DNA of 64,000 bases. Origin: Haloprofundus halophilus. Its GTDB lineage: Archaea; Halobacteriota; Halobacteria; Halobacteriales; Haloferacaceae. How positions within the stretch are numbered: position 1 is the first letter of the stretch; every line of letters begins with the position of its first letter. Of this stretch, positions 8,859-17,119 are shown piece by piece. Made by a program: the position numbers and the translations under genes. Location: positions 620,001 through 684,000 of the forward strand of contig NZ_QQRR01000001.1 of assembly GCF_003439925.1 (NCBI RefSeq), in the 5' to 3' direction. Under the pieces are notes generated by a model, which was given only the letters and a program-made list of their open reading frames with translations, searched no databases and was not told where the DNA came from.

Positions 8859-8951
8859 GTTGGCGCGTCACCGCGTCGACGACGTGAGTCGGTGCGTCAC
8901 CACGTCGACGACGGGAGTCGGTGAGTCACCGCGTCGACGACGGGAGTCGAC
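8853..8951. repeat. 29-bp tandem repeat, three copies plus a partial
   Basis: Units start at 8853, 8882 and 8911 and share acgNgagtNggNgNgtcaccNcgtcgacg, each 29 bp, with a 12-bp partial copy from 8940. The array begins in the last codon of the DUF357 gene and fills much of the space before the next plus-strand gene. It includes the palindrome gtcgac in each unit. It does not look like a CRISPR array, since there are no spacers. Confidence 0.85.
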
Positions 8952-9043
8952 GGCGGAGACGCTCGCGGGAGAGTGCGAGCAACTCGCACAGCCTGTATGT
9001 TCCGGCGATGTGTTTAGGTCGGTCGGTGAACTCTCATTCGGTG

Positions 9044-9337
9044 ATGGAGTCCGTCCTCTGGTACGTGCTGACGAGCACGCGCGGCGGCGACAACCGACTT
9101 CGGCTCCTCGTCGCTGCCGACGACGAACCCCGCAACGCCAACCAGTTCGCCGCCGACCTCCACCTCGACTACAAGACCGTGCGCCACCACCTCGACGTGC
9201 TCGTCGAAAACGATATCCTCGAACCGGTCAGCGAAGGGTACGGGGCGCGGTACCGACCGACCGACAAGGTCCGTCACCACTGGGAGACCGTCGAAAAGAT
9301 ACTCGAAGAGGCCGACGGCGACCGGTACCCCGTCTGA
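9044..9337 (+). CDS. ArsR-like winged-helix transcriptional regulator
   Basis: A 97-aa protein with one winged HTH: DDEPRNANQFAADLHLDYKT then RHHLDVLVENDILEPVSEG, the typical haloarchaeal small ArsR-like form. There is no obvious metal-binding cysteine, so it need not sense metals. ATG at 9044 (MESVLWYVL) is preferred; the longer frame upstream is arginine-rich and unlike a protein. It converges on the ribL gene with 21 bp between the ends. Confidence 0.82.
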   Translation: MESVLWYVLTSTRGGDNRLRLLVAADDEPRNANQFAADLHLDYKTVRHHLDVLVENDILEPVSEGYGARYRPTDKVRHHWETVEKILEEADGDRYPV

Positions 9338-9358
9338 GCGAGTCGAGAGAACCCGGTG

Positions 9359-9790
9359 TCAGCAACCGCGCCGTGCGAGGATTCGTTCGATGATGTCGCC
9401 CGTCGAGAGCAGTTCGTCGGGATACTTCGGCTCTCTCGCGGACGCGCGTTCGACGGCGCAGTCGATACCGCGGGCGGTCAGCGCCGACTCGATGGCCGCC
9501 TCGTCGTGGTGTTGGTCGTAGCCGAGGACGATGAGGTCCGGTTGAATCTCCTCGATGGGGACGAAGATATCCTCGCGGTGGCCGAGATGCGCCTCGTCGA
9601 CGACGCCGAGCGCGGCGACCAAGTCGCGGCGCTGACGGTCCGAGAGAACCGGTTTCTCCTTGTGGGTGACGTTGTCGCCTCGGGCGACGATGACGTGGAG
9701 TTCGTCGCCCATCGAGGCGGCCTCGGTGAGATAGTGAACGTGCCCCGGGTGGAGCAGGTCGAACGTGCCCTGTGCGATTACCGTCGTCAT
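9359..9790 (-). CDS. ribL: FAD synthetase RibL-type nucleotidyltransferase
   Basis: A 143-aa cytidylyltransferase-fold protein with the HxGH motif in [15 protein letters not shown] near residue 15 and the second motif in [14 protein letters not shown]. Archaeal RibL transfers AMP from ATP to FMN to make FAD; glycerol-3-phosphate cytidylyltransferase-like relatives share the fold. Length fits RibL. The JAMM protease gene ends 19 bp upstream on the same strand, so the two are probably one transcript. Confidence 0.88.
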   Translation of the reverse strand: MTTVIAQGTFDLLHPGHVHYLTEAASMGDELHVIVARGDNVTHKEKPVLSDRQRRDLVAALGVVDEAHLGHREDIFVPIEEIQPDLIVLGYDQHHDEAAIESALTARGIDCAVERASAREPKYPDELLSTGDIIERILARRGC

Positions 9791-9809
9791 GCGTCGAAAG
9801 CCTCGTCTA

Positions 9810-10301
9810 TCATGAGTCCTCGGAGAGTTCCCGGTCGATGTCTTCCTGTGTGAAGTCGAAAAACGCCTCGTCGTCCGGCAGCTCGACGTCGAGCACGTCG
9901 AGTTTCCGACGCTTGCCCTCCCGGTCGAACGCGCGCCAGTCGTTCCGCCCGTACGGTGCGCCGATGATGATGTGAGCGTCGCCGCTGCCGAACGTCGCGA
10001 GGTCGGCGTCGCTCGGGCGGAGCACGCCGTTGGGGTGTGAGTGAACCGACCCGACGGCGTGTCTGTCGTTGGGGACCATACTCGTCTTGACCGTCGCGCT
10101 CACCGGGTTCGACTCCGTCCCCGGAATCACCAGCACGTCGGTGATGACGGTGCCGTCGCGGTCCAGCCCGAGGTCGCGGGCGTCCTCGCCCCGAAGGAAC
10201 CCCATGTACTCGTTCGGGTGTGTCTCTTCGGAGGCTTCGAGGGCGAATTCGAGCGTCTCGGCGGCGATCCCGAGAATCTCACTCGACCGGAAGAGCCGCA
10301 T
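9810..10301 (-). CDS. JAMM/MPN+ metalloprotease (desampylase-like)
   Basis: A 163-aa MPN domain protein with the full JAMM zinc site: Glu31 in HPNEYMGFL, then His87-Ser-His89 and Ser97-x2-Asp100 in [16 protein letters not shown]. Archaeal members such as the Haloferax JAMM proteins remove ubiquitin-like SAMP modifiers; whether this one is a desampylase is inferred from family. ATG at 10301 ([10 protein letters not shown]) is chosen because further upstream the frame enters the divergent promoter. It precedes ribL by 19 bp. Confidence 0.86.
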   Translation of the reverse strand: MRLFRSSEILGIAAETLEFALEASEETHPNEYMGFLRGEDARDLGLDRDGTVITDVLVIPGTESNPVSATVKTSMVPNDRHAVGSVHSHPNGVLRPSDADLATFGSGDAHIIIGAPYGRNDWRAFDREGKRRKLDVLDVELPDDEAFFDFTQEDIDRELSEDS

Positions 10302-10419
10302 AGCAGACAGTGCTACCCGTCGCCTTCTAAGGGTTCCGGAAGGGTCGCCGTCCGGGTCGAGAGCGGTCCCGTCGGGACAGGATGTAAAGCTTAAGGCGGG
10401 ACCCCCACGTAGCACGCCC

Positions 10420-12318
10420 ATGACCGATGACACCGCCGGAGATTCCGGCGCAGGGTCCGATTCGAGACCCGTCGTCTACGATCTCGCTCCCGATTGCACC
10501 GTCGCGGACGTGGAAGCGGGCGCACGCTACCACGCCGTCGTCAACGGCGTCGTCGACTACGGCGTCTTCGTCGACATCTCCGACAGCGTCTCCGGACTCG
10601 TCCACGAGTCGAACCTCGACGCCGAGTACGACGTCGGTGACAGCCTCGTCGTCGAACTCGTCGAGATAAAGGAGAACGGCGACATCGCCTTCGAGGAGGC
10701 CGACGTCGACGACTACCGAACGGAGACCGTCGACCACGAGCCCGACATCACGTCCATCGCCTCGCTCTCGACGGGTACCGACGCGACCATCGAAGGCCGA
10801 ATCGCGCAGATAAAACAGACCGGCGGCCCGACCATCTTCCACGTCACCGACGACACGGGAATCGTCTCCTGCGCCGCCTTCGACGAGGCCGGCGTCCGCG
10901 CGTACCCCGACGTCGAACTCGACGACCTCGTGCGCATCGACGGCCGCGTCGAGACCCACGACGGGACGATGCAGGTCGAGGTCTCCTCGCTCGCCGCGCT
11001 CGACGGCGAACGCGCCGAGACCGTCGGCGACCGCCTCGACGACGCGATGGCCGAGCGAGCGGAACCGCACACCGTCGAGCCGCTCGTCGAGTGGCCCGCG
11101 TTCGAGAAACTCCGCGACGACCTCCGCGACGTGGCCCGCCTGCTGCGCCGGACCGTGCTGGAGGGCCGCCCGATTCGCGTCCGCCATCACGCCGACGGCG
11201 ACGGCATGTGCGCGTCGATTCCGGTGCAGTTCGCGCTGGAGAACTTCATCGCCGAGGTTCACGAGAACCCCGACGCTCCCCTCCACCTGTTCAAACGCCT
11301 GCCGAGCAAAGCGCCGTTCTACGAGATGGAGGACGTGACGCGCGACCTCAACTTCGCGCTCGAAGGCCAGGCCCGCCACGGCCAGATGCTCCCTCTCCTG
11401 TTGATGCTCGACAACGGCAGCACCGAGGAGGACGTTCCCGCCTACCAGAACCTCGCGCACTACGACATGCCCATCGCCGTCGTCGACCACCACCACCCCG
11501 ACCCGGAGGCGGTCGAACCGCTGCTCGACGCCCACGTCAACCCCTACCTGTACGACGAGGACTACCGCATCACCACCGGGATGATGTGCGTCGAACTAGC
11601 TCGGATGATCGACCCCGACATCACCGACGAACTCCGCCACGTTCCCGCCGTCGCCGGACTCGCTGACCGCTCGAAGGCCGAGGTGATGGACGAGTTCGTC
11701 GAGCTCGCCGAAGAGCAGGGCTACGACCGCGAGGACCTCGGTGACATCGGCGAGGCGCTCGACTACGCGGCCCACTGGCTGCGCTACAGCGAGGGCAAAG
11801 CGCTTGTCAACGACGTGCTCAACGTCGGCTGCGACGACGACGAGCGCCACCGCGAACTCGTCGAGTTCCTCTCGGCGCGCGCCGAGCGCGACGTCGACGT
11901 CCAACTCGACGCCGTCGAGGACCACGTCGAACACGAGCGCCTGAAGAGCGACGTCCACCTCTATACGGTCGACCTCGACAACTTCGCGCACCGCTTCACC
12001 TACCCCGCACCCGGCAAGACGACGGGTGAACTCCACGACCGCAAGGTTCGAGAGACGGGCGAGCCCGTCATCACCATCGGCTACGGGCCGGACTTCGCCG
12101 TGCTCCGTTCCGACGGCGTCCGCCTCGACATCCCGCAGATGGTCGCCGAGCTCAACGACGAGGTGAAAGGCGGCGGCGTCTCCGGCGGCGGTCACCTCGT
12201 CGTCGGCTCCATCAAGTTCGTCAAGGGCATGCGCGAGGAAGTCATCGACAGCCTCGTCGAGAAGATGGCCGAAGCCGACATCGACGACGAACTGTCGAGC
12301 ACCGCCGCGCTGGACTGA
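10420..12318 (+). CDS. DHH-family phosphoesterase/RecJ-like protein with S1 and OB domains
   Basis: A 632-aa protein. Residues ~30-90 form an S1 RNA-binding domain (YHAVVNGVVDYGVFVDISDS), ~110-200 an OB fold (ATIEGRIAQIKQTGGPTIFH), and ~240-620 the DHH/DHHA1 phosphoesterase, with RHHADGDGMCAS as motif I, IAVVDHHHPD as the DHH motif near 358 and KGGGVSGGGHLVVG as the DHHA1 glycine-rich motif. It is predicted to be a Mn-dependent single-strand nuclease or oligonucleotide phosphodiesterase acting on DNA or RNA. The ATG at 10420 is about 30 bp downstream of the AT-rich gatgtaaagcttaag, a probable TATA region. Confidence 0.9.
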   Translation: MTDDTAGDSGAGSDSRPVVYDLAPDCTVADVEAGARYHAVVNGVVDYGVFVDISDSVSGLVHESNLDAEYDVGDSLVVELVEIKENGDIAFEEADVDDYRTETVDHEPDITSIASLSTGTDATIEGRIAQIKQTGGPTIFHVTDDTGIVSCAAFDEAGVRAYPDVELDDLVRIDGRVETHDGTMQVEVSSLAALDGERAETVGDRLDDAMAERAEPHTVEPLVEWPAFEKLRDDLRDVARLLRRTVLEGRPIRVRHHADGDGMCASIPVQFALENFIAEVHENPDAPLHLFKRLPSKAPFYEMEDVTRDLNFALEGQARHGQMLPLLLMLDNGSTEEDVPAYQNLAHYDMPIAVVDHHHPDPEAVEPLLDAHVNPYLYDEDYRITTGMMCVELARMIDPDITDELRHVPAVAGLADRSKAEVMDEFVELAEEQGYDREDLGDIGEALDYAAHWLRYSEGKALVNDVLNVGCDDDERHRELVEFLSARAERDVDVQLDAVEDHVEHERLKSDVHLYTVDLDNFAHRFTYPAPGKTTGELHDRKVRETGEPVITIGYGPDFAVLRSDGVRLDIPQMVAELNDEVKGGGVSGGGHLVVGSIKFVKGMREEVIDSLVEKMAEADIDDELSSTAALD

Positions 12319-12326
12319 GGAGACCG

Positions 12327-14021
12327 CTACTCGAACTCGATTTCTCTCGCCCCCACGACCACGGCCAGCGCCGCCGCGGCGACGACTGCGACGCCGACGC
12401 CGACGGGGAACGGTCGGCTCTCGCCGTCGCCGCTGACCCGCCAGTCCGCCGCGAACACCTCCGCGTAGTACCCCGCCGCCTCCTCGCCGTCGAGGGCGAC
12501 GACGACCTCTCGGTTCTCCCGCGCGGAGTGGTTGTTCCAGTTGAGACTCCCGACGAGCGCCGTCTCGCCGTCGACGACGACGCCTTTCGCGTGCACCTTC
12601 CCGTACCGTCCCCGCGGGTCGGCGAGACGAACCGAGAGCGGCGCGTCGCTGCTGTCGGCCCACTCGTTCAGTCGGTCGGCGACAACGCGGTTTTCCTCCT
12701 CGACGTACCACGCGCCGGAGAGGAGGAGACGGACTCTGACGCCGCGCTCGGCGGCCCGCGTCGTCGCCCGGACGAACGGCTGACGAGGACCGCCGACCGA
12801 CGGTTGGAGCACGTCGATGGACTCCTCGGCCTCGGCGAGTTCGGCGACGACGGCATCTTCGGCGTTCCCGGGGGCGGTGAACAGACGCACGCGTTCGGCA
12901 CGGACGGAACGGGGGTCGAACTCGCTCGCGTACGAGTCGCTCGCGGGCTCGGGGGCGACGAACGTCGCGCTGCGGCGGTACTCGGACCACCGTTTCGCGT
13001 CGCGCCAGCCGGCGTCCGTCTCGAACACCGCTGCGAGTTCGTCGGCCGTCTCGGCGTCGTCGACGCGGACGCCCCACCCGCGGCTGTCGCGGCCGCCTGT
13101 GCCGCCGGGTTTCCAGTTTTCGGTGAGCACGAGCGCCGAGTCGTCGACGACGGCGTACTTGGCGTGGTGGTAGCTGTAGCGGGCGCGTTCGCCGTCGACG
13201 ACGCGCACGTCGATACCTTCGGCCGCGAGGCCGTCGAGCAGGCGGGCCTGACGCTTCGAGACGCCGCCGACCGGCCCGCCCTCCACGAGGACGCGAACGT
13301 CGACGCCGCGGTCGTTCGCTCGGCGAAGCGCCGCCGCTGCGCGTTCGGAGGTGAACGTGTAGCCCGCGAGCAGGAGCCTGTCGTCGGCGTCGCGCAGCGT
13401 TTCGAGGGGCACCCGCGGAGCGTCGGGGAGGACGAACGTCGTCGCGTCGGCCGCCCCAGTCTCGGGGACCGACCGAGGTTCGAAGCCGCGCGGTCGCCAG
13501 TGGGGGTCCGCGTCGCGAAGCCACCGCTCGCCGCTCGGCGCGCTGTCGTAGCCGACCACGTCGACGACGTGGCCGTCGCGGCTGAGGACGAGACGCTCGC
13601 CACCGTTCGACAGTAAGAGCGCACTTTCGACGACCGGCGCGTCGGTCAGATTCCGCGCGGCTTCCGGGTCGGACGTGAGCGCGACGCGGCGCGACGAAGG
13701 GACCGCGACGGTCGACTCCCCGTCGGAGAGCGTCCAGTTCTCTCCGCCCGCGGTTTCGACGACGACGAACTCGCCGACGTCGCCGTCGCGGACGGGGTTC
13801 GGGTAGAGTTCGACGATGCGGCCGGAGGGGTCGCTCGACGGCGCGGAGCCGTTCGTCACCGTAGAACCATTCGGCGTCGTAAGACCGTTCGGCGCCACAG
13901 AGCCGTTCGTCGCCGTAGACCCGTTCGTCGGAGCGTCGGGCGTCGACGCGGCGAGGGCTGGCGACGCCACTCCCGCACAGACGGCGAGCAGACAGCAGAC
14001 GGCCGCGAGGCGACGGGACAC
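12327..14021 (-). CDS. Secreted, membrane-anchored LTD + phospholipase D-like protein
   Basis: A 564-aa protein with a Sec-type signal (LAAVCCLLAVCAGVASPALA), a Thr/Asn/Gly/Ser linker with repeated TNGS/PNGS units (residues ~30-60), a lamin-tail-like beta domain (IVELYPNPVRDGDVGEFVVV, ~68-180), and two PLD domains each with an HxK(x)4D motif (His286-Lys288-Asp293; His477-Lys479-Asp484). A C-terminal hydrophobic helix (~535-555) ends in a short charged tail. PLD-fold enzymes cleave phosphodiesters in lipids or nucleic acids; the lamin-tail domain fits an extracellular nuclease-like role but this is inference. It converges on the DHH gene with 8 bp between the stops. Confidence 0.85.
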   Translation of the reverse strand: MSRRLAAVCCLLAVCAGVASPALAASTPDAPTNGSTATNGSVAPNGLTTPNGSTVTNGSAPSSDPSGRIVELYPNPVRDGDVGEFVVVETAGGENWTLSDGESTVAVPSSRRVALTSDPEAARNLTDAPVVESALLLSNGGERLVLSRDGHVVDVVGYDSAPSGERWLRDADPHWRPRGFEPRSVPETGAADATTFVLPDAPRVPLETLRDADDRLLLAGYTFTSERAAAALRRANDRGVDVRVLVEGGPVGGVSKRQARLLDGLAAEGIDVRVVDGERARYSYHHAKYAVVDDSALVLTENWKPGGTGGRDSRGWGVRVDDAETADELAAVFETDAGWRDAKRWSEYRRSATFVAPEPASDSYASEFDPRSVRAERVRLFTAPGNAEDAVVAELAEAEESIDVLQPSVGGPRQPFVRATTRAAERGVRVRLLLSGAWYVEEENRVVADRLNEWADSSDAPLSVRLADPRGRYGKVHAKGVVVDGETALVGSLNWNNHSARENREVVVALDGEEAAGYYAEVFAADWRVSGDGESRPFPVGVGVAVVAAAALAVVVGAREIEFE

Positions 14022-14098
14022 GACACGGGGTGGTCCCGTCCCCGGGGATAAACGTTCGCTTCGGTGTTTTTTTGACTTCGACAGACGGTGAGACTGTC

Positions 14099-14347
14099 AT
14101 GGTCACGGTGAATCTCGTAACCGGTCTCGAACTGGCAGGCTACGCCCTCGGCGCGCTCGGCGGCGCGCTCGTCTTCATGGAGTTCTTCCAGGAACCGACG
14201 TACGTCGAGTACGACCCCGATTTCAACGGCTACACCGTCGACATCTCGCCGCAGGAGGTCCGCGAACACACGTGGCTCGGCCGAGTCGGCGGCTTCTCTA
14301 TCGCACTCGGCTTCGCGCTGCTGTTCCTCTCGACGTTCCTCGCGTAA
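14099..14347 (+). CDS. Small two-TM membrane protein
   Basis: An 82-aa protein with one hydrophobic helix near residues 8-26 (ELAGYALGALGGALVFMEFF) and another at the C-terminus (GFSIALGFALLFLSTFLA). Between them lies a polar segment (EPTYVEYDPDFNGYTVDISP). I do not recognise a family beyond conserved haloarchaeal membrane protein. The start at 14099 was chosen because the longer frame overlaps the divergent PLD gene promoter. Confidence 0.72.
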   Translation: MVTVNLVTGLELAGYALGALGGALVFMEFFQEPTYVEYDPDFNGYTVDISPQEVREHTWLGRVGGFSIALGFALLFLSTFLA

Positions 14348-14373
14348 AAACTGAGATTAGAGATCAGGTCTCC

Positions 14374-15696
14374 TTACGCCGTCGGTGTCGTCGTGTCGAG
14401 CGACTGCTTCGCCTGGTCGACTTCGTGTTGGACGATGAACGAGTCGTCGTCGGTGTGCTCGGCGACGGTTTTCAGCGCCTTCTCGGTGCCAATCTGGCGG
14501 AGCGCCCACGCGGCGCTCGCGCGGACGTTCGGGCTCGCGTCGTCTTCGAGCGTGTCGGTCAGCGGGTCGACGGCGCGGGTGTCGCCGATGAGGCCGAGCG
14601 CGCGCGCGGCGTGCGGCCGGACGTGGTCGTTGTCCATGACGAGTTTGTCGGCCAGCGGTTGCGTCGCCTCCTCGCTGCCGATCTCGCCGAGCGCTTTGAA
14701 CGTCACCTTCTGCAGTGCGGGGTCCTTGTCGGTGTCGACGTAGTCGACGAGCGTCTCGACGGCGTCGAGCGCGCCCGACCCCATCTTGCCGAGCGCCCTG
14801 ATGCTCGGCTTGTCGCGCTTCTGTGCGCGCTGGTGCATCGCGTCGAACGCGCGGGCGTCGTTCATCCGCGTGATGGCTTCGAGACAGTGTTCCTCCATGA
14901 AGTCCGACTGGAGACTGTCGAGCGCGAGCAGCACCATCTCGACGTTACCGCGCTTCTCGTGCTCCTTCAGTGCGCTCCACTCCGGCGGGTAGTCCTTGTA
15001 GTGGCCGAGTACGTCGTAGAACCCCTCGGCTTCGAGCTGTTCGCGCGTCTCCAGGTCGTCCCACTCCTGGGCGTCTTCGAGGTCCGATTGGAGCGTCTCG
15101 GTGGCTTCGAGAAGCGACGCGATGGTCTCTTCGTCCTCGTCGGGGTCGAGCGACGCCGACTCGACCGTCTTCGCGACGGCGTCGAGCGCCGAGACGAGGT
15201 CGCTCTCGTCGCCGGTGGAGACGGCCGCGTCGACGACGGCGTCGCTTTCGTCGTCCTCCTCGAAGATTTCGGCGACCGTGTCGAGGAACGACTCGACGGC
15301 GTCGGCGACTTCGGCCTCACCGCGGTCGGTCCACCGCGTATCCTCGATTTTCGTCTTCGACTCTTCGACGTTCTCGACGACCTCCTCGGCGTACGGTCCG
15401 CGCTGGGATTCGAGGTCGTCTCGCAGGTCCGAGAGCCGCGACTCGAGCTCCTCTCGCGGGCTCTCCTCGTCCTCGTCGTCCGGCTCGGGCAGCTCGGCTG
15501 CTTCGAGGTCGGCGGCGATGATGTCGAGCGTCTCTTCGGCCTCGTCGAGGTCAGCCTCCGTCTCCGCCGCGTCGAGTTTCTCCTCGGCGGTGTCGAGGCG
15601 CTCGTCGAGGCTCTCGGGCGTAATCTCGGAGGATGCGTCGGTGGCCGACTCCTCGTCGGGCGCCTCGGTGGGCGTCTCGTCGTCCCCGTCAGTCAT
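14374..15696 (-). CDS. HEAT-repeat protein with long acidic N-terminal region
   Basis: A 440-aa protein. Residues 1-220 are strongly acidic and helical, probably coiled-coil. Residues ~240-430 hold HEAT/armadillo-like repeats (AFKALGEIGSEEATQPLADK; ARALGLIGDTRAVDPLTDTL; AAWALRQIGTEKALKTVAEH). HEAT repeats usually form protein-binding solenoids; no partner is visible. ATG at 15696 (MTDGDDET) is used; a longer frame adds a basic, unlike stretch. It converges on the small membrane protein gene with 26 bp between them. Confidence 0.85.
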   Translation of the reverse strand: MTDGDDETPTEAPDEESATDASSEITPESLDERLDTAEEKLDAAETEADLDEAEETLDIIAADLEAAELPEPDDEDEESPREELESRLSDLRDDLESQRGPYAEEVVENVEESKTKIEDTRWTDRGEAEVADAVESFLDTVAEIFEEDDESDAVVDAAVSTGDESDLVSALDAVAKTVESASLDPDEDEETIASLLEATETLQSDLEDAQEWDDLETREQLEAEGFYDVLGHYKDYPPEWSALKEHEKRGNVEMVLLALDSLQSDFMEEHCLEAITRMNDARAFDAMHQRAQKRDKPSIRALGKMGSGALDAVETLVDYVDTDKDPALQKVTFKALGEIGSEEATQPLADKLVMDNDHVRPHAARALGLIGDTRAVDPLTDTLEDDASPNVRASAAWALRQIGTEKALKTVAEHTDDDSFIVQHEVDQAKQSLDTTTPTA

Positions 15697-15880
15697 ATGC
15701 TGAGTCTCCGCACGTGCGTCAAAAGAGCGTTTCCCTTTGGACCCCCGCGACGGAGAGGAAACTGCGGCCACGACCCTACCCGCGCGAGACCATGACGAAC
15801 CCGCGCCGTTCGTGGCCGCCGTGTGCCGGCCTGCCGTACTGTGTTAACGACCAGCATGTTACTAGTACACACCCAACTAT

Positions 15881-16045
15881 ATGCATCTATCGCGGCGTAT
15901 CAACGCGACTGACCCACCGTTTCTTCTGACTGAGTTGAGGTACCGGACCGAATCGCTGCGTCGAGGCGAACGGGCGTTAGTCGACGAACTCGGCCCGAGG
16001 ATACCGACCGAGCAGTGGATACTCGTCGGTGCTTTCGACGGATGA
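15881..16045 (+). CDS. Candidate small protein, 54 aa (uncertain)
   Basis: An ATG at 15881 opens a frame with a plausible composition: MHLSRRINATDPPFLLTEL, then an amphipathic helix RYRTESLRRGERALVDELG and the ending TEQWILVGAFDG. Third-position GC is lower than in neighbouring genes, and a TATA-like tatatg overlaps the start, which does not suit a leaderless mRNA. It has no clear ribosome binding site. It may be a real haloarchaeal micro-protein or chance. Confidence 0.35.
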   Translation: MHLSRRINATDPPFLLTELRYRTESLRRGERALVDELGPRIPTEQWILVGAFDG

Positions 16046-16159
16046 TTTGACCACGGACACGAACCGCGACCCGACGTTCCCCTCGCCGGTTACGAGTACT
16101 GTCTACCCGGGCGAAGCTTCCGCACAACACGAACGGACTAACGACACATAGGGAAAGTA

Positions 16160-16179
16160 TTTTTTGGAAAACCAAAAAA
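16160..16179. promoter_or_regulatory. Iron-box palindrome upstream of dpsA
   Basis: TTTTTTGGAAAACCAAAAAA is a perfect inverted repeat with 8-bp arms and an AAAA centre. Its core TTTGG-AAAA-CCAAA fits the TTWGG-N4-CCWAA form shared by the two boxes near 17120-17159, the pattern expected for DtxR-superfamily iron regulators. It lies 53-73 bp upstream of the dpsA ATG and about 20 bp upstream of a TATA-like TTTTAAG at 16200-16206. Confidence 0.65.
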
Positions 16180-16232
16180 TGATTTTTGTAGACTCAACTT
16201 TTAAGTGGGTGGCGTCCGTACGAAGGAGTGCT

Positions 16233-16778
16233 ATGAGTACCCAGAAAACCGTCCGTCAGCCCGCCGACGAGGTCGAGGAGACGGCGCTCCGCATCGAGAA
16301 GGACAAAGCCGAGCAGATAATCGACGCGCTGAACACCGACCTCGCCAACGCGTACGTTCTCTACCACCAACTGAAGAAGCACCACTGGAACGTCGAGGGC
16401 GCGGAGTTCCTCGAACTCCACCGCTTCCTCGAGGAGGCGTACGAACACGTCGAAGAAGGTGCGGACCTCATCGCCGAACGCGCGCAGGCGCTCGGGGGCG
16501 TCCCCGTCGCCGGTCCGTCGAACCAGGAGGAGCGCGCCACCGTCGAGTTCGAGGGCGAGGACGTGTACGACGTCCGTACCTCGCTGGAAAACGACCTCGA
16601 GATGTACGGCGACATCATCGAGGACATGCGCGAGCACATCCAGCTCGCCGGCAACCTCGGCGACCCGGCGACCGAGGAGATACTCCGGACCATTCTGGTC
16701 GAAGTCGAAGAGGACGCCCACCACATCGAGCACTACCTCGAAGACGACACGCTCGTGCTCGAAGAAGCGACGCACTGA
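16233..16778 (+). CDS. dpsA: DNA-protecting ferritin-like protein DpsA
   Basis: A 181-aa Dps-family four-helix bundle. The ferroxidase residues are visible in KKHHWNVEG (His50/His51) and in GADLIAERAQALGG (Asp78, Glu82), and EEDAHHIEHYLE lies in the last helix. Haloarchaeal DpsA forms dodecamers that oxidise and store iron and protect DNA from Fenton damage. ATG at 16233 (MSTQKTVRQ) sits about 30 bp after TTTTAAG, so the mRNA is nearly leaderless. The upstream palindrome suggests iron control. A T-rich stretch at 16807-16819 after the stop may end transcription. Confidence 0.93.
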   Translation: MSTQKTVRQPADEVEETALRIEKDKAEQIIDALNTDLANAYVLYHQLKKHHWNVEGAEFLELHRFLEEAYEHVEEGADLIAERAQALGGVPVAGPSNQEERATVEFEGEDVYDVRTSLENDLEMYGDIIEDMREHIQLAGNLGDPATEEILRTILVEVEEDAHHIEHYLEDDTLVLEEATH

Positions 16779-16950
16779 GACGAGGGCTCGTCGGCCGACC
16801 GGACGATTCTTTTCTTTTTCGACGCCGCAGCGACCGCCATCTCGCTCGCACGAGCGGCGGAAACGCGAATCTGACGGATCCGCGCGGTGTTCGAGGCGTA
16901 GCGAATAGAGACGAAGCGCGGCGTGACTTCGCCGGGAGGGTTCGAAGAAA

Positions 16951-17112
16951 CTACCGTTCGAGAGCGACCGTGAAGTCGGTCGCTATCCAGCCGTCGTTGT
17001 TTCCGTCTTCGGTGAATACGGTTCGGTTCTGTGAGGTTTGACACGCCGAAACGGAGAACTCGGGTTCCGCTGGGCGGGCGGAGTCGTCGTCGCGGGCGTC
17101 GGAGACTGCCAT
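16951..17112 (-). CDS. 53-aa small protein under two iron boxes
   Basis: A short acidic protein, too short to stand out by length, starting ATG at 17112 (MAVSDARDDDSARPAE) and ending GWIATDFTVALER. It has one cysteine in FSVSACQTSQNRTVF and a conserved-looking tail TEDGNNDGWIATD. I do not know the family, though small haloarchaeal proteins with this kind of tail exist. Support comes from the promoter: a TATA-like ACATACTTT lies about 28 bp upstream between two palindromes at 17120-17133 and 17146-17159. A longer frame extending to 17700 is an artefact of an overlapping gene and of the 10-bp repeat. Confidence 0.68.
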   Translation of the reverse strand: MAVSDARDDDSARPAEPEFSVSACQTSQNRTVFTEDGNNDGWIATDFTVALER

Positions 17113-17119
17113 GGTCGTG

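Larger units (their letters stand above)
15697..16232. other. Intergenic region upstream of dpsA, 536 bp
   Basis: The region holds the promoter of the HEAT gene, an AT-rich patch near 15855-15890, a possible 54-aa reading frame (15881-16045, listed separately) and the iron-box palindrome of dpsA at 16160-16179. A minus-strand frame at 15900-16175 is arginine-rich and not protein-like. No RNA gene was recognised. Confidence 0.6.

Noticed and set aside
8853-8951. Possible CRISPR array
   Set aside because: Units are contiguous with no spacers, and no cas genes are in the window. The same holds for the other tandem repeats.
11596-14106. 836-aa frame on the minus strand overlapping the DHH and PLD genes
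   Set aside because: It overlaps two well-supported genes in other frames and is arginine-rich.
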